This document shows positions 1 through 9,306 of a stretch of 64,000 bases of DNA, piece by piece. The stretch is taken from positions 1 through 64,000 of the forward strand of contig JANJTB010000030.1 in the NCBI GenBank assembly GCA_024711295.1. The letters run 5' to 3'. Under the pieces are notes generated by a model. That model was not told the origin of the DNA, did not search any database, and worked only from the letters and a program-made list of their open reading frames with translations. How positions within the stretch are numbered: the first letter of the stretch is position 1; the number at the start of each line of letters is the position of its first letter. The position numbers were made by a program, and so were the translations under genes. The stretch is from a bacterium. GTDB lineage: Bacteria; Bacteroidota; Ignavibacteria; Kapaibacteriales; UBA2268.

Positions 1-504
1 TGGGAATTTCATAATTCATTTGGAGAAAATTTTCATAGTCTTGGATTTATTAATGATGAATATGTATTTATGAGTGGGCAATCTATCAGGAAAATTGTCA
101 ATTCTGATGAAATTTATTTTTCAAATAAATATATCTCAAACTACCCATTATATAATTCATATTATAAATCAATTATGGTTTGGGATAATTCAAAACCTAC
201 TTTAGTTGCTCTCGACTTTAATAAAATTCTAAATTCAGTCAGCGTAGATGAATTAAATGAGCCAATTCAAAAATTCATAGCTGAATATCGTAAGGGTATA
301 TTAAAAATTTCTGGAATCGAGAGTATTTCACCAATAATTAATCTTACAATTAGTGACATAAAAGGAAATATAGTTTTTCAAAATGGGATAAATCATATTA
401 AAGATATTATAGAAATACCCGTTCAATTACAGAATGGAGTTTATCTGCTACATATACAGGATAGGAACAAATCACACACAGCCAAGTTTTTGGTGTTGGA
501 GTGA
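1..504 (+). CDS. C-terminal part of a T9SS-secreted protein (partial at left edge)
   Basis: The frame is open from the left edge, so the start lies outside the window; 167 residues are visible. The last 80 or so residues look like a type IX secretion sorting domain: a short beta-rich module with a strand followed by 'DIKGN', then 'NGVYLLHI' and the end 'AKFLVLE'. This matches the family pattern in which an 'xGxYxxxI' strand precedes the terminal strand. The upstream visible part (IYFSNKYISN and onward) shows no domain I recognise; similar tails occur on repeat and propeller proteins elsewhere in this window, so a surface-exposed or released protein is likely. The cargo function cannot be given from this fragment. 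Confidence 0.75.
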   Translation, partial: WEFHNSFGENFHSLGFINDEYVFMSGQSIRKIVNSDEIYFSNKYISNYPLYNSYYKSIMVWDNSKPTLVALDFNKILNSVSVDELNEPIQKFIAEYRKGILKISGIESISPIINLTISDIKGNIVFQNGINHIKDIIEIPVQLQNGVYLLHIQDRNKSHTAKFLVLE

Positions 505-599
505 GGTTTTTATTCCCAAAAGTGGGGAATTGAAAAATTGGTTGCAAGATGGAGATGTTTGTTAAAATATTTGGCAACAGTGTGAAATCCATCCACCCC

Positions 600-630
600 G
601 CCTGCTAAGGCAGGCACCCCTCAAGAGGGG
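600..630. repeat. Two back-to-back perfect small hairpins (dispersed-repeat-like)
   Basis: GCCTGC-TAAG-GCAGGC (600-615) is followed one base later by CCCCTC-AA-GAGGGG (617-630). Both stems are perfect 6 bp with tiny loops and are GC-rich in an AT-rich gap. No T tract follows, so neither looks like a standard terminator. Such C-rich/G-rich mini-hairpins are often dispersed intergenic repeats in Bacteroidota. I see only this copy in the window. Confidence 0.5.
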
Positions 631-732
631 AATTGAAGAAAACAGTGAAAAATGATTTGAGAATATGTGAATAATAATGCCTTTATCTGTATTTTATCAG
701 TATATCAAAGTGAGCTTCTGTTTAATTATTAC

Positions 733-770
733 AAAAAAGGGATTGTCTAAGAGAAAGACAACCCCCAAAA
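733..770 (-). terminator. Rho-independent terminator of the VOC-fold gene
   Basis: On the minus strand GGGTTGTCT pairs with AGACAATCCC (one bulged base), and the stem is followed by TTTTTTG. It lies 21 bases past the stop codon of the gene that ends at 791. Confidence 0.75.
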
Positions 771-790
771 AATAATAATCTATGATTGAA

Positions 791-1228
791 TTAATTTTGT
801 CTTACATCAAAGTTAATCATCCAATTAATTCCGAATTTATCTGTAAACATTCCGTAATAAGCACCCCAAAATGTTTCGTTCATCGGCATAATCACATTTC
901 CGCCGCTTGACAGCTGATTAAATAATCTATCGGCTTCATCTTTAGAATCAGTGTTAACCGAAATAGAGAAATTATCTCCAACAGTAGTAGTATGGCCGAA
1001 TGCATCAGAGCTGTCCGATCCCATAAGAATTGTCTCAGTACTTATTGGAAGACCTACATGCATTATCATATTCTTCTCATTATCCGGTACAGGTGGAAAT
1101 CCCTCGACAGGAGGCATATCACCGAATCTACCTAAATAAGAAAATTCACCACCGAAGACGGATTTGTAAAAATTAAATGCCTCTTCGCAATTTCCGTTGA
1201 AATTCAAATAAACATTTACAGTTGTCAT
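791..1228 (-). CDS. VOC superfamily protein, PhnB/YjdN-like
   Basis: A 145-residue protein of the glyoxalase/bleomycin-resistance (VOC) fold, of the PhnB-like branch. The opening 'TTVNVYLNFNGNCEEAFNFY' followed by 'SVFGG' is typical of that branch, as are the 'GDNFSISVNT' strand and the ending 'WGAYYGMFTDKFGINWMINF'. Family members bind or modify small molecules, but the substrate cannot be deduced. I start at the ATG at 1228, six bases after GGAG; the in-frame extension to 1291 runs through the terminator of the upstream gene and is unlikely to be translated. Length is normal for the family. It is followed by its own terminator and looks monocistronic. Confidence 0.85.
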   Translation of the reverse strand: MTTVNVYLNFNGNCEEAFNFYKSVFGGEFSYLGRFGDMPPVEGFPPVPDNEKNMIMHVGLPISTETILMGSDSSDAFGHTTTVGDNFSISVNTDSKDEADRLFNQLSSGGNVIMPMNETFWGAYYGMFTDKFGINWMINFDVRQN

Positions 1229-1249
1229 CATAAACTCCAATATATTATT

Positions 1250-1284
1250 AAAAAAAATCCCCGAATTTCGAACAAAACCCGGGG
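1250..1284 (-). terminator. Rho-independent terminator of the DUF1015 gene
   Basis: On the minus strand CCCCG...CGGGG with a 16-base loop is followed by ATTTTTTTT. It sits 20 bases after the DUF1015 stop codon and just upstream of the chosen start of the VOC gene, separating the two transcripts. Confidence 0.75.
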
Positions 1285-1303
1285 TTATCATACTTTATAA
1301 TTA

Positions 1304-2545
1304 CTAATCGAGGAAATGAATAAACATACCATCGCGTAATTTAGGTTCGAACCATGTAGATTTTGGTGGCATAATCTGACCAGCGTCAGCGATATCCATA
1401 AGTTCCTGAATTGATGTAGCATTCATGGCAAATGCGACTGCCATTTCACCTGAATCAACTCTTCGCTCAAGCTCTCCGAGACCTCTGATACCACCTACAA
1501 AGTCAATTCTTTTATCTCTGCGTGGATCTTCGATTCCCAATATACCGTCTAAAACATACTTTTGTAATATTGCAACATCAAGTGATTCTACGGGATCAGG
1601 ATTATTTGCTAATTCATCTCTCAAAGTCAGTTTGTACCATTGTTTATTCAGATACATACCAACCTGCCCTTTTGCATCAGGTTTGTACTGTCCTGTATGT
1701 TGTTCAATGTTGTAGTAAGCCGAAATTTTTTCCATAAATTCATTAGTGCTAAGGCCATGTAAATCTTTTACCAATCGGTTATAATCCATGATATATAGAT
1801 GGCTTGCCGGAAATAGAACTGCTAAGAAATAATTGTATTCCTCATCTCCCTTGTGATTAGGATTGGCAACTCTTCTCTCTTTACCAACAATAGCAGCGGC
1901 TGCCGAGCGATGATGCCCATCAGCAACATAGAAATTATTTACTTCAGCTAACTTTGACTCGATTAATGCACATTCTTCAGCATCTTTGATGAGCCAGCAC
2001 TGGTGTCTGATACCGTCTTGTGCAACAAAATCTACCTCGGGCACACCAGACGCAATTTTGGCTACCTTTTCATTTATTTCATCAACATCCTGATATGTTA
2101 AAAAGATTGGACCTGTATGAGCATTTGTAACTCTAACATGGTTACAGCGGTCTTCTTCCTTGTCAGCTCGTGTTTTTTCATGCTTTTTTATTACATCATT
2201 CCAATAATCTTCTACAGATGCACATCCAACAAGACCGTATTGAGTGCGGCCGTTCATGGTTTGGGCATATACATAAAAATAATTTGCGCTATCCTCTACC
2301 AGCACACCATCTTTGATTAGCTGTTGCAGATTATCGCGACCTTTTTGATATACCTGTGGATCGTACAGATTGATGGATTTGTCTAAGTCAATTTCGGGCT
2401 TTCCTATTCTCAAAAATGAAATTGGATTACCTTCTGCTTCTAATCTCGCTTCATCAGAGTTTAGGACATCATAAGGTTTGGATGCAACCAACCCTGCTTT
2501 GTCGGGAGTAGGTCGCCAAGCTTTGAATGGTTTGAATATTGCCAT
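1304..2545 (-). CDS. DUF1015 family protein
   Basis: A 413-residue soluble protein matching the DUF1015 family over its length: the start 'MAIFKPFKAWRPTPDKA' with 'SKPYDVLNSDEAR', the central 'FYVADGHHRSAAA' (the family's most conserved stretch) and the later 'DFVGGIRGLGELERRVDSGE'. The family is widespread in anaerobes and FCB bacteria, often beside serine biosynthesis genes; its biochemical activity is not established. The conserved GHHR motif suggests a catalytic or binding site, but that is inference. The ATG at 2545 directly precedes the conserved N-terminus. Length is normal. A terminator follows. Confidence 0.9.
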   Translation of the reverse strand: MAIFKPFKAWRPTPDKAGLVASKPYDVLNSDEARLEAEGNPISFLRIGKPEIDLDKSINLYDPQVYQKGRDNLQQLIKDGVLVEDSANYFYVYAQTMNGRTQYGLVGCASVEDYWNDVIKKHEKTRADKEEDRCNHVRVTNAHTGPIFLTYQDVDEINEKVAKIASGVPEVDFVAQDGIRHQCWLIKDAEECALIESKLAEVNNFYVADGHHRSAAAAIVGKERRVANPNHKGDEEYNYFLAVLFPASHLYIMDYNRLVKDLHGLSTNEFMEKISAYYNIEQHTGQYKPDAKGQVGMYLNKQWYKLTLRDELANNPDPVESLDVAILQKYVLDGILGIEDPRRDKRIDFVGGIRGLGELERRVDSGEMAVAFAMNATSIQELMDIADAGQIMPPKSTWFEPKLRDGMFIHFLD

Positions 2546-2999
2546 ATTTCTTTTCTCTTTTGTAAAATATTATGAATTTTTTTAATAAATTATTATCTAT
2601 TCATTTATATTTTGACGATTTGATTATTAATTATTGTTTTAATTAATGTGATTAACTAAGTCTTTTAAAAATGAAATTTATAATCATGTTTGAATATTAA
2701 ATCAATGGAAATAGTTTTTATCATAAATACAAATTATTAAATGGAAAAATGGCATACATTACCCGCTCAACAATATCATCAATATTAAGATTCTGACTTG
2801 AAAACTGAAAAAAATAAATTTTCAATGAAAAATTGCTATCATCTTTGATTTAAAATCTATCATCTCATAAAAAATATCAAATATTTAACTCTTAAGAAAG
2901 ATTACTATATTTAATATTCGATAATTCTTATTTTTGTAAATTATTATTCTAATATTTTATCATTCAACAATATGAATAAATGAATTTTAAGAGAAAGAT
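2546..2999. other. AT-rich intergenic region between divergent genes
   Basis: This 454-base gap separates two divergently transcribed genes and must hold promoters for both. It contains a TATTTTTG box at 2929-2936 (a TAnnTTTG match, about 64 bases before the ATG at 3000) and a small inverted repeat AAATAT-CAA-ATATTT at 2872-2886. No coding frame or RNA gene is evident. Confidence 0.5.
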
Positions 3000-4613
3000 A
3001 TGATTTACAAACCCTATCTTTACATAGTAATATTTATTATGTCAATGCAAAATACCAGTTCTCAAAATTATCTGGATAAAGAGCATTTCTTTGATGATTT
3101 CAAGTACTCGAAAATAACCTTTCCAGCTACTTATGTAAACAGCAAATCATTATTTGGCTCTAATCCCTGGCTAAGCAAGCAAGGGTATGTTCAATCAGAA
3201 GCATGGCGAAGATATTCATTCCCCGACTCCAACTACTTTGGCAATAAGATGCAAATGACAATTGATTCTATCGGATTCAACATGACTATGAAAGCCGGGT
3301 TTGATAAAAAGGTCGGATATTTGCCTACCGTGAATTCTACTTTTCTAGTCAGTGAAGGAATAATTGCATCTAGAATAAAATTTCCAAAAATGAGTTCTGT
3401 TGATAAGATGAATCATGCATTCTTTTTATGGTCGCCAGTGATGTTTATGATTGGCGATTTAGATGGAAAGGACTATCAGCAATATTGGGCAGAGATGGAT
3501 TTTGAATACAACAATTGTTTTTATAATGATACTGAATCCAGGATTAAAATTGGTTGCAACAATTATGATGGTAAGTATGTCCGTGACCGAAGTATAGACT
3601 GCATTGTTCGTAAAAACGGAAAATACCATGGTTATCGCGATTGTGTCGGTAATTTTGACGGTTTTGACATGATTTCGGAGAACTGGATGATTTACATTTT
3701 CAGAATTAATAAATTGGAAAATAGAATCGAGTTCGGTATTATATCAGATGATGAAAATCTAGATTTTGAGATTTGGGGAGGGCATTCTTACTCAAACGAC
3801 GGTTGGGGAAAATATGCATATATTGACAACTATTACCCACAATACCTTCTTCAGACATTTTATACAATAGGTGCATGTTCCGACCCACAATTAGACCATA
3901 CAATCAGTGTAGATTGGTTCTATTATTCACCTAATCCCGAGATGACATATTCCGAACTTAGAACACAAGTGAAAGAATTACAAGCTGACAATATTGAGCG
4001 GCTGAATACTACAAAGAACATTACTTTTGTAGAAACAGCTGAATTAGCTCAAAACAACCTCAGTATAAGCGGACCGAATTCCACTATAAGTTGCAGGCAA
4101 GCCACATGGAAGATTGAACCAATGTACAAAGGCAGGCATTTTTACAGGATGATGTTTTCATACAGAGTGTTCTCACAGGACTTTATTTCTGATTGGATCA
4201 ACATCGAGGCACCTGAATTAAAATATACACCAAAACCAACTGAAGATTCTATACAGCTTAGGTTAATATATAGGGATGAATGGATACCACCTGTTGATAC
4301 AATTTATTACACCTGTACAATTGAAGAAAATTCTTGTAACGATTTCATCAGGGATTTTATAATAAGCTCAATAAGCCCCAACCCAACTAATGATTATTTA
4401 AATATCAGACTCGAAATTCTCTCGGAAACGACCTTATCAATTGATATTTACGATGTAACCGGAGATTTTGTAAGTAGTATCTATCATGGTAACCACATAG
4501 TAGGAATTGCGAACATTTCAAATGATATTACAGATTTATCTCAGGGTGTATATTATGTCAGAGTTAAGACAGAAAAATTCAGAGACGACAGAATGTTTGT
4601 AATTATGAGATAG
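3000..4613 (+). CDS. Secreted protein with ConA/GH16-like region and T9SS sorting domain
   Basis: A 537-residue protein with a signal peptide (about residues 1-21, ending near 'NTSSQ'). Residues 25-320 look like a jelly-roll (concanavalin A-like) domain: a 'FFDDFKYS' opening, a central 'YWAEMDFEYNN' that resembles the E-x-D-x-E strand of family 16 glycoside hydrolases, and late beta strands with aromatic residues. The acidic residues of that strand are present, so a glycan-active role is possible but unproven. A spacer follows, then a T9SS sorting domain (about 455-537) with 'ISPNPTNDYLNI' and 'LSQGVYYVRV'. The protein is expected outside the cell or on its surface. It is transcribed alone. 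Confidence 0.7.
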   Translation: MIYKPYLYIVIFIMSMQNTSSQNYLDKEHFFDDFKYSKITFPATYVNSKSLFGSNPWLSKQGYVQSEAWRRYSFPDSNYFGNKMQMTIDSIGFNMTMKAGFDKKVGYLPTVNSTFLVSEGIIASRIKFPKMSSVDKMNHAFFLWSPVMFMIGDLDGKDYQQYWAEMDFEYNNCFYNDTESRIKIGCNNYDGKYVRDRSIDCIVRKNGKYHGYRDCVGNFDGFDMISENWMIYIFRINKLENRIEFGIISDDENLDFEIWGGHSYSNDGWGKYAYIDNYYPQYLLQTFYTIGACSDPQLDHTISVDWFYYSPNPEMTYSELRTQVKELQADNIERLNTTKNITFVETAELAQNNLSISGPNSTISCRQATWKIEPMYKGRHFYRMMFSYRVFSQDFISDWINIEAPELKYTPKPTEDSIQLRLIYRDEWIPPVDTIYYTCTIEENSCNDFIRDFIISSISPNPTNDYLNIRLEILSETTLSIDIYDVTGDFVSSIYHGNHIVGIANISNDITDLSQGVYYVRVKTEKFRDDRMFVIMR

Positions 4614-4636
4614 GTGATTAATCCAATTATACTAAA

Positions 4637-5875
4637 TCATAAAGGAATTTCGATTATTACTTTCAAACCATTTTCCAAATCACTTTCAGCCCTTATAATT
4701 CCGCTATGCATCTGAACGAATTGTTTAACTAATGGCAGACCGACACCTTCGAGGAACTCTCCTGTAATAGCATCTTTGGGGTTTTCAACATCAAAATCGA
4801 AAAGATTTGCAGCAAATTCTGAATGTAATCCCATGCCTGTATCGCTAACAGAAACAGTTATTTTATCAGATTCTTTAACAGAACTTACAGTAATTGCACT
4901 TCCACTTTCAGAAAACTTAAGGGAATTCCCAATTAAAGACCTGAAAATGATTTTCAGCAATTGATTATCAGCTGTAATTATAAAATTATCAGGTACCCGA
5001 TTTATGATTTTAATGGATTTCAGGTTTGAACTAACCTCGAATTGAGTGAATACTTCATCTATTAAATTCTTCAAATCAACAGAAACCGGTTTGAATTCAA
5101 TTTCGTTGGACTGAGACCTTACCCATGTTATCAATTCAACCAACAACTCATGTGTTTTGAAAGATGTTTGATATATTGCTGACGCAATATTTACTATCTC
5201 ATCTTTCGAGTAAGAAGATATTTCATCTTTCAGAATACTGCTAAGTCCAATAAGACCGGCAAAAGGACTTTTAAGGTCATGAGCGATAACTTTGAAAATT
5301 TTGTTTTTTGATTCAATTATTGAATTGAGTTTGATAATAGTATCCTGAAGCTGCTCATTCTCTTCGAGTAATGACTGAGCATCTCGAACAACTCTGTTCT
5401 TAGAGTCCATTAATTTTTGACTAAGCTGCTCATTATCCAAAGAATGCTGCTTAATCAAATCTTTTGATTTTTTGAGTTGAACATGAGTGTTAACACGTAC
5501 CAAAAGCTCTTCATTCTGGAATGGTTTTAAAAGATAATCAACAGCACCGATTTTGAAGCCCTTAATCAAATCGTCAGTATCATTTTTGGCTGTAAGAAAA
5601 ATAACTGGAACATGCAAAGTATTTGTATTCTGTTTTATATATTTACAAACTTCGTAGCCATCCATTTCAGGCATCATAATGTCAAGCAAAACCAAGTCGG
5701 GAACTTTTTTTTCGAGATACTTCAGTGCATTAAAACCAGAGTTTGCAACAGCAACATTGTATCCGGCTTTTGAAAGAGTCATTGAAATAATCTGCAGGTT
5801 TTTTGAATTATCATCAACTACAAGAATATTTCCCTGCACTTGATCCGAAAAATGAATATTATCATATTGAGACAT
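4637..5875 (-). CDS. Receiver-histidine kinase (REC, coiled coil, HisKA, HATPase)
   Basis: A 412-residue soluble signalling protein, second gene of an operon with the hybrid kinase upstream. An N-terminal receiver (about residues 14-135) has acidic residues in 'VVDDN', phospho-acceptor D65 in 'LLDIMMPEMDGYE' and K117. A coiled coil follows (about 140-190), then a dimerisation/phosphorylation helix with H199 in 'VIAHDLKSPFAGLIG' and an ATP-binding domain with 'GNSLKFS' (N box) and 'VSDTGMGLH' (G1). I use the ATG at 5875, 12 bases after the upstream stop; a TTG at 5884 is also in frame. With no membrane segment or sensor domain, it probably takes its input through the receiver, likely from the neighbouring kinase. 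Confidence 0.9.
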   Translation of the reverse strand: MSQYDNIHFSDQVQGNILVVDDNSKNLQIISMTLSKAGYNVAVANSGFNALKYLEKKVPDLVLLDIMMPEMDGYEVCKYIKQNTNTLHVPVIFLTAKNDTDDLIKGFKIGAVDYLLKPFQNEELLVRVNTHVQLKKSKDLIKQHSLDNEQLSQKLMDSKNRVVRDAQSLLEENEQLQDTIIKLNSIIESKNKIFKVIAHDLKSPFAGLIGLSSILKDEISSYSKDEIVNIASAIYQTSFKTHELLVELITWVRSQSNEIEFKPVSVDLKNLIDEVFTQFEVSSNLKSIKIINRVPDNFIITADNQLLKIIFRSLIGNSLKFSESGSAITVSSVKESDKITVSVSDTGMGLHSEFAANLFDFDVENPKDAITGEFLEGVGLPLVKQFVQMHSGIIRAESDLENGLKVIIEIPL

Positions 5876-5887
5876 TTCTATCAATCG

Positions 5888-8800
5888 TTAGTTAATAATC
5901 TTTTTGCAGTATTCCATTGACCGGATAATTGTAATAGTACATTCTTTTAGCATATCAATATCATAATTTGAGGATGCATCTCTCATTTGAGTTGTGATAT
6001 CACTATATGATTCTATACCAAAGCTATCGGACAATTTGTCAAAACTTTGTAAAAGTTCGTTTATTGTATCTAGGTCGAAGTAATCAAGAATTTCAAAAAA
6101 ACCTGCCTTTAATTTGTTATCAAACTCATTGATGTAGCTCAGAAGAATATCTCTTTGTATTGAATCCACCAAGTTACGTGCAACAATCACATTAATATCT
6201 GATTCTGACATAATAAGTAAGTTCTGATTTGTTTCACTTTGCCTGTGAGGTACAAATTTACATATTATATTTATCAAATCATACCTGCTTACCGGCTTGG
6301 TGAGGTAATCATCAAAAAGCGCCTTTACCCTAGCTTCCTCACTTTGCATGGTTGATGCAGTAAATGCAATAATCGGTGGTTGTTTCCTTGAACTATTTTG
6401 CTTAATTACCTGAGCAGCTTCGTAGCCATCCATTTCAGGCATTCTTATATCCATCAGAACTACATCAAATTGTGTTGAGTTTATCAAATCCAATGCTTCG
6501 ATGCCATTAGCCGCTTCGTTAATCATAAAATTATACTTGCTCAAATATGACTTAACCAGCTCTCTGTTAGGTTCAACATCATCAACGACTAAAATATTCG
6601 CCGGCGAAAACTCCAGTGAATCTATAATGGAACTTTCTTCAAATATATCAATTTTCTGATTTGATACTTTTATTTTCCTGAATTCAATAACAAAAATACT
6701 TCCTACCCCGGGCTCACTTTCAACACTGATAGTTCCACCCAAAGCATCTACAAGCTTCTTGGTTATAGCAAGCCCAAGCCCAGTTCCTTCGTATTTTCTT
6801 ACAGAATGTTTCTCTAGTTGGCGGAATGACTCAAAAATCAACTCATGATTTGACTTATCAATACCAATTCCGGTATCAATGACAGAAAATTTCATATCTA
6901 CAATACCATTGCCCAAACCATAAGTAATATCACCCTTTAGAGTAATACCCCCTTTTTCGGTAAATTTAATTGCATTACCTACCAAATTAAACAATACTTG
7001 TCTGAATCGTACATCATCGAACTCAATTACATCAGGGAAACCATCCTGAAGTTGTAAGTTAAGATACAGTTCTTTTTCTGATAACTTCTGAGAAAATATC
7101 TGTTTAATTTCATTAAACAGAATTTTAACTGACATTGGTTCTTTAACAATTTCTAAAGCACCTGCTTCGATTTTTGACAAATCAAGAATATCGTTGATTA
7201 ATGATAATAAACTCTTGGCACTCTTGTAAATAGTTGAGGCATATTTTTTCTCTTTTGTTGGCAAATCCTGCCCAAGCAACACTTCCGAAAATCCTAGAAT
7301 GGCATTCATAGGTGTTCTTATTTCGTGGCTCATATTTGCCAGAAATTCACTTTTTGAACGGTTTGCATCATCCGCTATCTGTTTTTGAAGTATTAGCTCT
7401 TCTTCAAATTTGTGTCTGTAAATACTTCCTGCAATTATATCACCTGCTAATTTAAGCAAATTTATTGCTTCTGGCTCCCATTCCTTAAATACTTTAACAG
7501 AATCAAAACCAATAAAGCCAATCAGGTTATTACCATAGAACATAGGTGAAGCAACCAGTGATTTAATTCCTTGCGGCTCAAGAATTTCCTTTTCAGCAGA
7601 ATACTCGTCATCAATATCAGGCACTGAAGGAATATAAACATATTCACGATTAAAAAATTTAAACATCCAGCGTGGAACCAAATCAGTTGGCACACCCTGT
7701 AAATTTTCAATTTCAGGACTTATTCCTTGTGAGCACCATTCGAACGTGTTGTTGCATACACCTTGTTCAAAATCAAAATCAAAAATGTAAACCCTGTCAA
7801 CATTTGTAAGAGTACCTAACTTAGCAAGTGAGTTACTTATCGCACTATGAATACTCAAGTGATTTGACTGAATTAGGTTATTTGATATTTCTGAAATCAA
7901 GAGGTTCAGGGAGTTTAAATATTCCAGTTTCTTCTCGGCAATTTTCTGCTTAGTGATATTTCTAATCAGAGCAATTGCTTGATTGTCAGATAGCTTGCTG
8001 ATTCTTGCTTCATAGTAATGAATACCGCTTGAGTCTTGCGATTCATACTCAAAGCTATATAAACAGTCCTTAAGTATAGATTTATTCAATTTATCTTTAA
8101 AATCACTTGAAACATACTCAGGCAATACTTCACTGACATATTTACCGATATACTCGCTTGGATTGAATCTAAGCCCGGATTTATCAGAAATGTTAAAATC
8201 TTCAATCTTGCCATCTCTGTTTAGAATAAGAAACAAATCTGGAATTGAATTAAGCAATGCCTGATTGCGAGTTTGCAATTTCTTAAAATCATTATCAGAA
8301 TTTATTTTTTCTGTGATATCACGAATAATTCCGGTAGTGCCAACGAATTTACCTGCAGGAATCTTAAGCAATTCCACATAAATATCTACATATACATCTT
8401 TTTGATTTTTGTGTATGTACTTGAGCTGCTGTCTATGATTTGATTTTTCCCCTGAAATAAGTTTTTGAAGATTCTTCTTCAATTCTCTACGACAATCCTC
8501 GTGAACAAAATCAAGGTAATTCTTTCCGAGACATTTATTAATTTTAAAACCAGTTACATCTTCCCATGCAGGATTTAGATATACCCAATTACCATCAATG
8601 TCTGTCTGGAAAATTATTTCCTTTATATTTCCGAGTAAGAAGCTTAACCTCTCGGCATTAGTTTCATCAATTATTTCATTATCAGATTTTATCTTTACGG
8701 CAATCCCTTGAAATCTTTCAGGATTACCATCCTTATCTCTGATTATATTAATAAAGTCTTTGATTTTATGAGATACTCCATGCTCATTATAAACAGTCCT

Positions 8801-9142
8801 CTCAACTGTTGCTATCCCATATTCTTCGGCTACTTTGAGTGCATGCATAAAAGCTATATAATCATCTTCCTTTTGGATTTTATGCCTTAATTCAGGATTA
8901 AGATAAAAATCCTGCGGCTCATGAAAATACACAAAAGAAGACCCATTACTTACATAGAGCAACTTTAAGTCAGGATATGATACAAGCCAAAAAGCAATCT
9001 CGTTGCTGTTAAGCATGAAATCACGATTCTGCAAATTCACCATTTCCTTATTATTACCATCCATGGTAATGTTATGTTCCAAGCTTTCCATAGTAATGTC
9101 AATAGTGTTTTTATAGTCTGTAATATTTAAATTCTCAGTCAA
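5888..9142 (-). CDS. Hybrid sensor histidine kinase (PAS x3, GAF, HisKA, HATPase, REC, Hpt-like tail)
   Basis: A 1084-residue soluble hybrid kinase. Three PAS-like domains (about residues 45-160, 165-285 and 290-405) precede a GAF domain (about 410-580). The kinase core has H606 in 'ANMSHEIRTPMNAILGFSE', the N box 'NLVGNAIKFTEKG' and 'DTGIGID'. A receiver follows with acceptor D898 in 'LMDIRMPEMDGYE'. The last 100 residues look helical and Hpt-like, but the position of the phospho-histidine appears to be glutamine. No membrane segments are seen, so the signal is cytoplasmic, perhaps a small ligand or redox state. The in-frame start is a TTG at 9142; the first ATG is at 9091. A TACTTTTG promoter box lies upstream at 9179-9186. 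Lead gene of the operon with the receiver-kinase. Confidence 0.92.
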   Translation of the reverse strand: MTENLNITDYKNTIDITMESLEHNITMDGNNKEMVNLQNRDFMLNSNEIAFWLVSYPDLKLLYVSNGSSFVYFHEPQDFYLNPELRHKIQKEDDYIAFMHALKVAEEYGIATVERTVYNEHGVSHKIKDFINIIRDKDGNPERFQGIAVKIKSDNEIIDETNAERLSFLLGNIKEIIFQTDIDGNWVYLNPAWEDVTGFKINKCLGKNYLDFVHEDCRRELKKNLQKLISGEKSNHRQQLKYIHKNQKDVYVDIYVELLKIPAGKFVGTTGIIRDITEKINSDNDFKKLQTRNQALLNSIPDLFLILNRDGKIEDFNISDKSGLRFNPSEYIGKYVSEVLPEYVSSDFKDKLNKSILKDCLYSFEYESQDSSGIHYYEARISKLSDNQAIALIRNITKQKIAEKKLEYLNSLNLLISEISNNLIQSNHLSIHSAISNSLAKLGTLTNVDRVYIFDFDFEQGVCNNTFEWCSQGISPEIENLQGVPTDLVPRWMFKFFNREYVYIPSVPDIDDEYSAEKEILEPQGIKSLVASPMFYGNNLIGFIGFDSVKVFKEWEPEAINLLKLAGDIIAGSIYRHKFEEELILQKQIADDANRSKSEFLANMSHEIRTPMNAILGFSEVLLGQDLPTKEKKYASTIYKSAKSLLSLINDILDLSKIEAGALEIVKEPMSVKILFNEIKQIFSQKLSEKELYLNLQLQDGFPDVIEFDDVRFRQVLFNLVGNAIKFTEKGGITLKGDITYGLGNGIVDMKFSVIDTGIGIDKSNHELIFESFRQLEKHSVRKYEGTGLGLAITKKLVDALGGTISVESEPGVGSIFVIEFRKIKVSNQKIDIFEESSIIDSLEFSPANILVVDDVEPNRELVKSYLSKYNFMINEAANGIEALDLINSTQFDVVLMDIRMPEMDGYEAAQVIKQNSSRKQPPIIAFTASTMQSEEARVKALFDDYLTKPVSRYDLINIICKFVPHRQSETNQNLLIMSESDINVIVARNLVDSIQRDILLSYINEFDNKLKAGFFEILDYFDLDTINELLQSFDKLSDSFGIESYSDITTQMRDASSNYDIDMLKECTITIIRSMEYCKKIIN

Positions 9143-9178
9143 ATGTTACTGCAACTTAATGGTACTCTTATACAAGTA

Positions 9179-9186
9179 CAAAAGTA
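9179..9186 (-). promoter_or_regulatory. Putative -7 box (TAnnTTTG) of the signalling operon
   Basis: TACTTTTG on the minus strand, 37 bases before the TTG start of the hybrid kinase, matches the Bacteroidota -7 consensus. I see no good TTTG element at the -33 position, so support is partial. Confidence 0.4.
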
Positions 9187-9224
9187 ACTTGTTTTGGATT
9201 TTAATAAAATAAGTATTAATACTT

Positions 9225-9257
9225 AAAAAAAAAACCTGCCCCAAAAATGAGGCAGGT
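9225..9257 (-). terminator. Rho-independent terminator of the giant T9SS surface protein gene
   Basis: On the minus strand ACCTGCC...GGCAGGT forms a perfect 7-bp stem with a 10-base loop followed by about nine T residues. It lies 50 bases past the stop codon at 9307. Confidence 0.85.
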
Positions 9258-9306
9258 CTTTTAATAATCATGTCCTAATGCAGATTAACTGCAAATGAAC
9301 GGGGGA

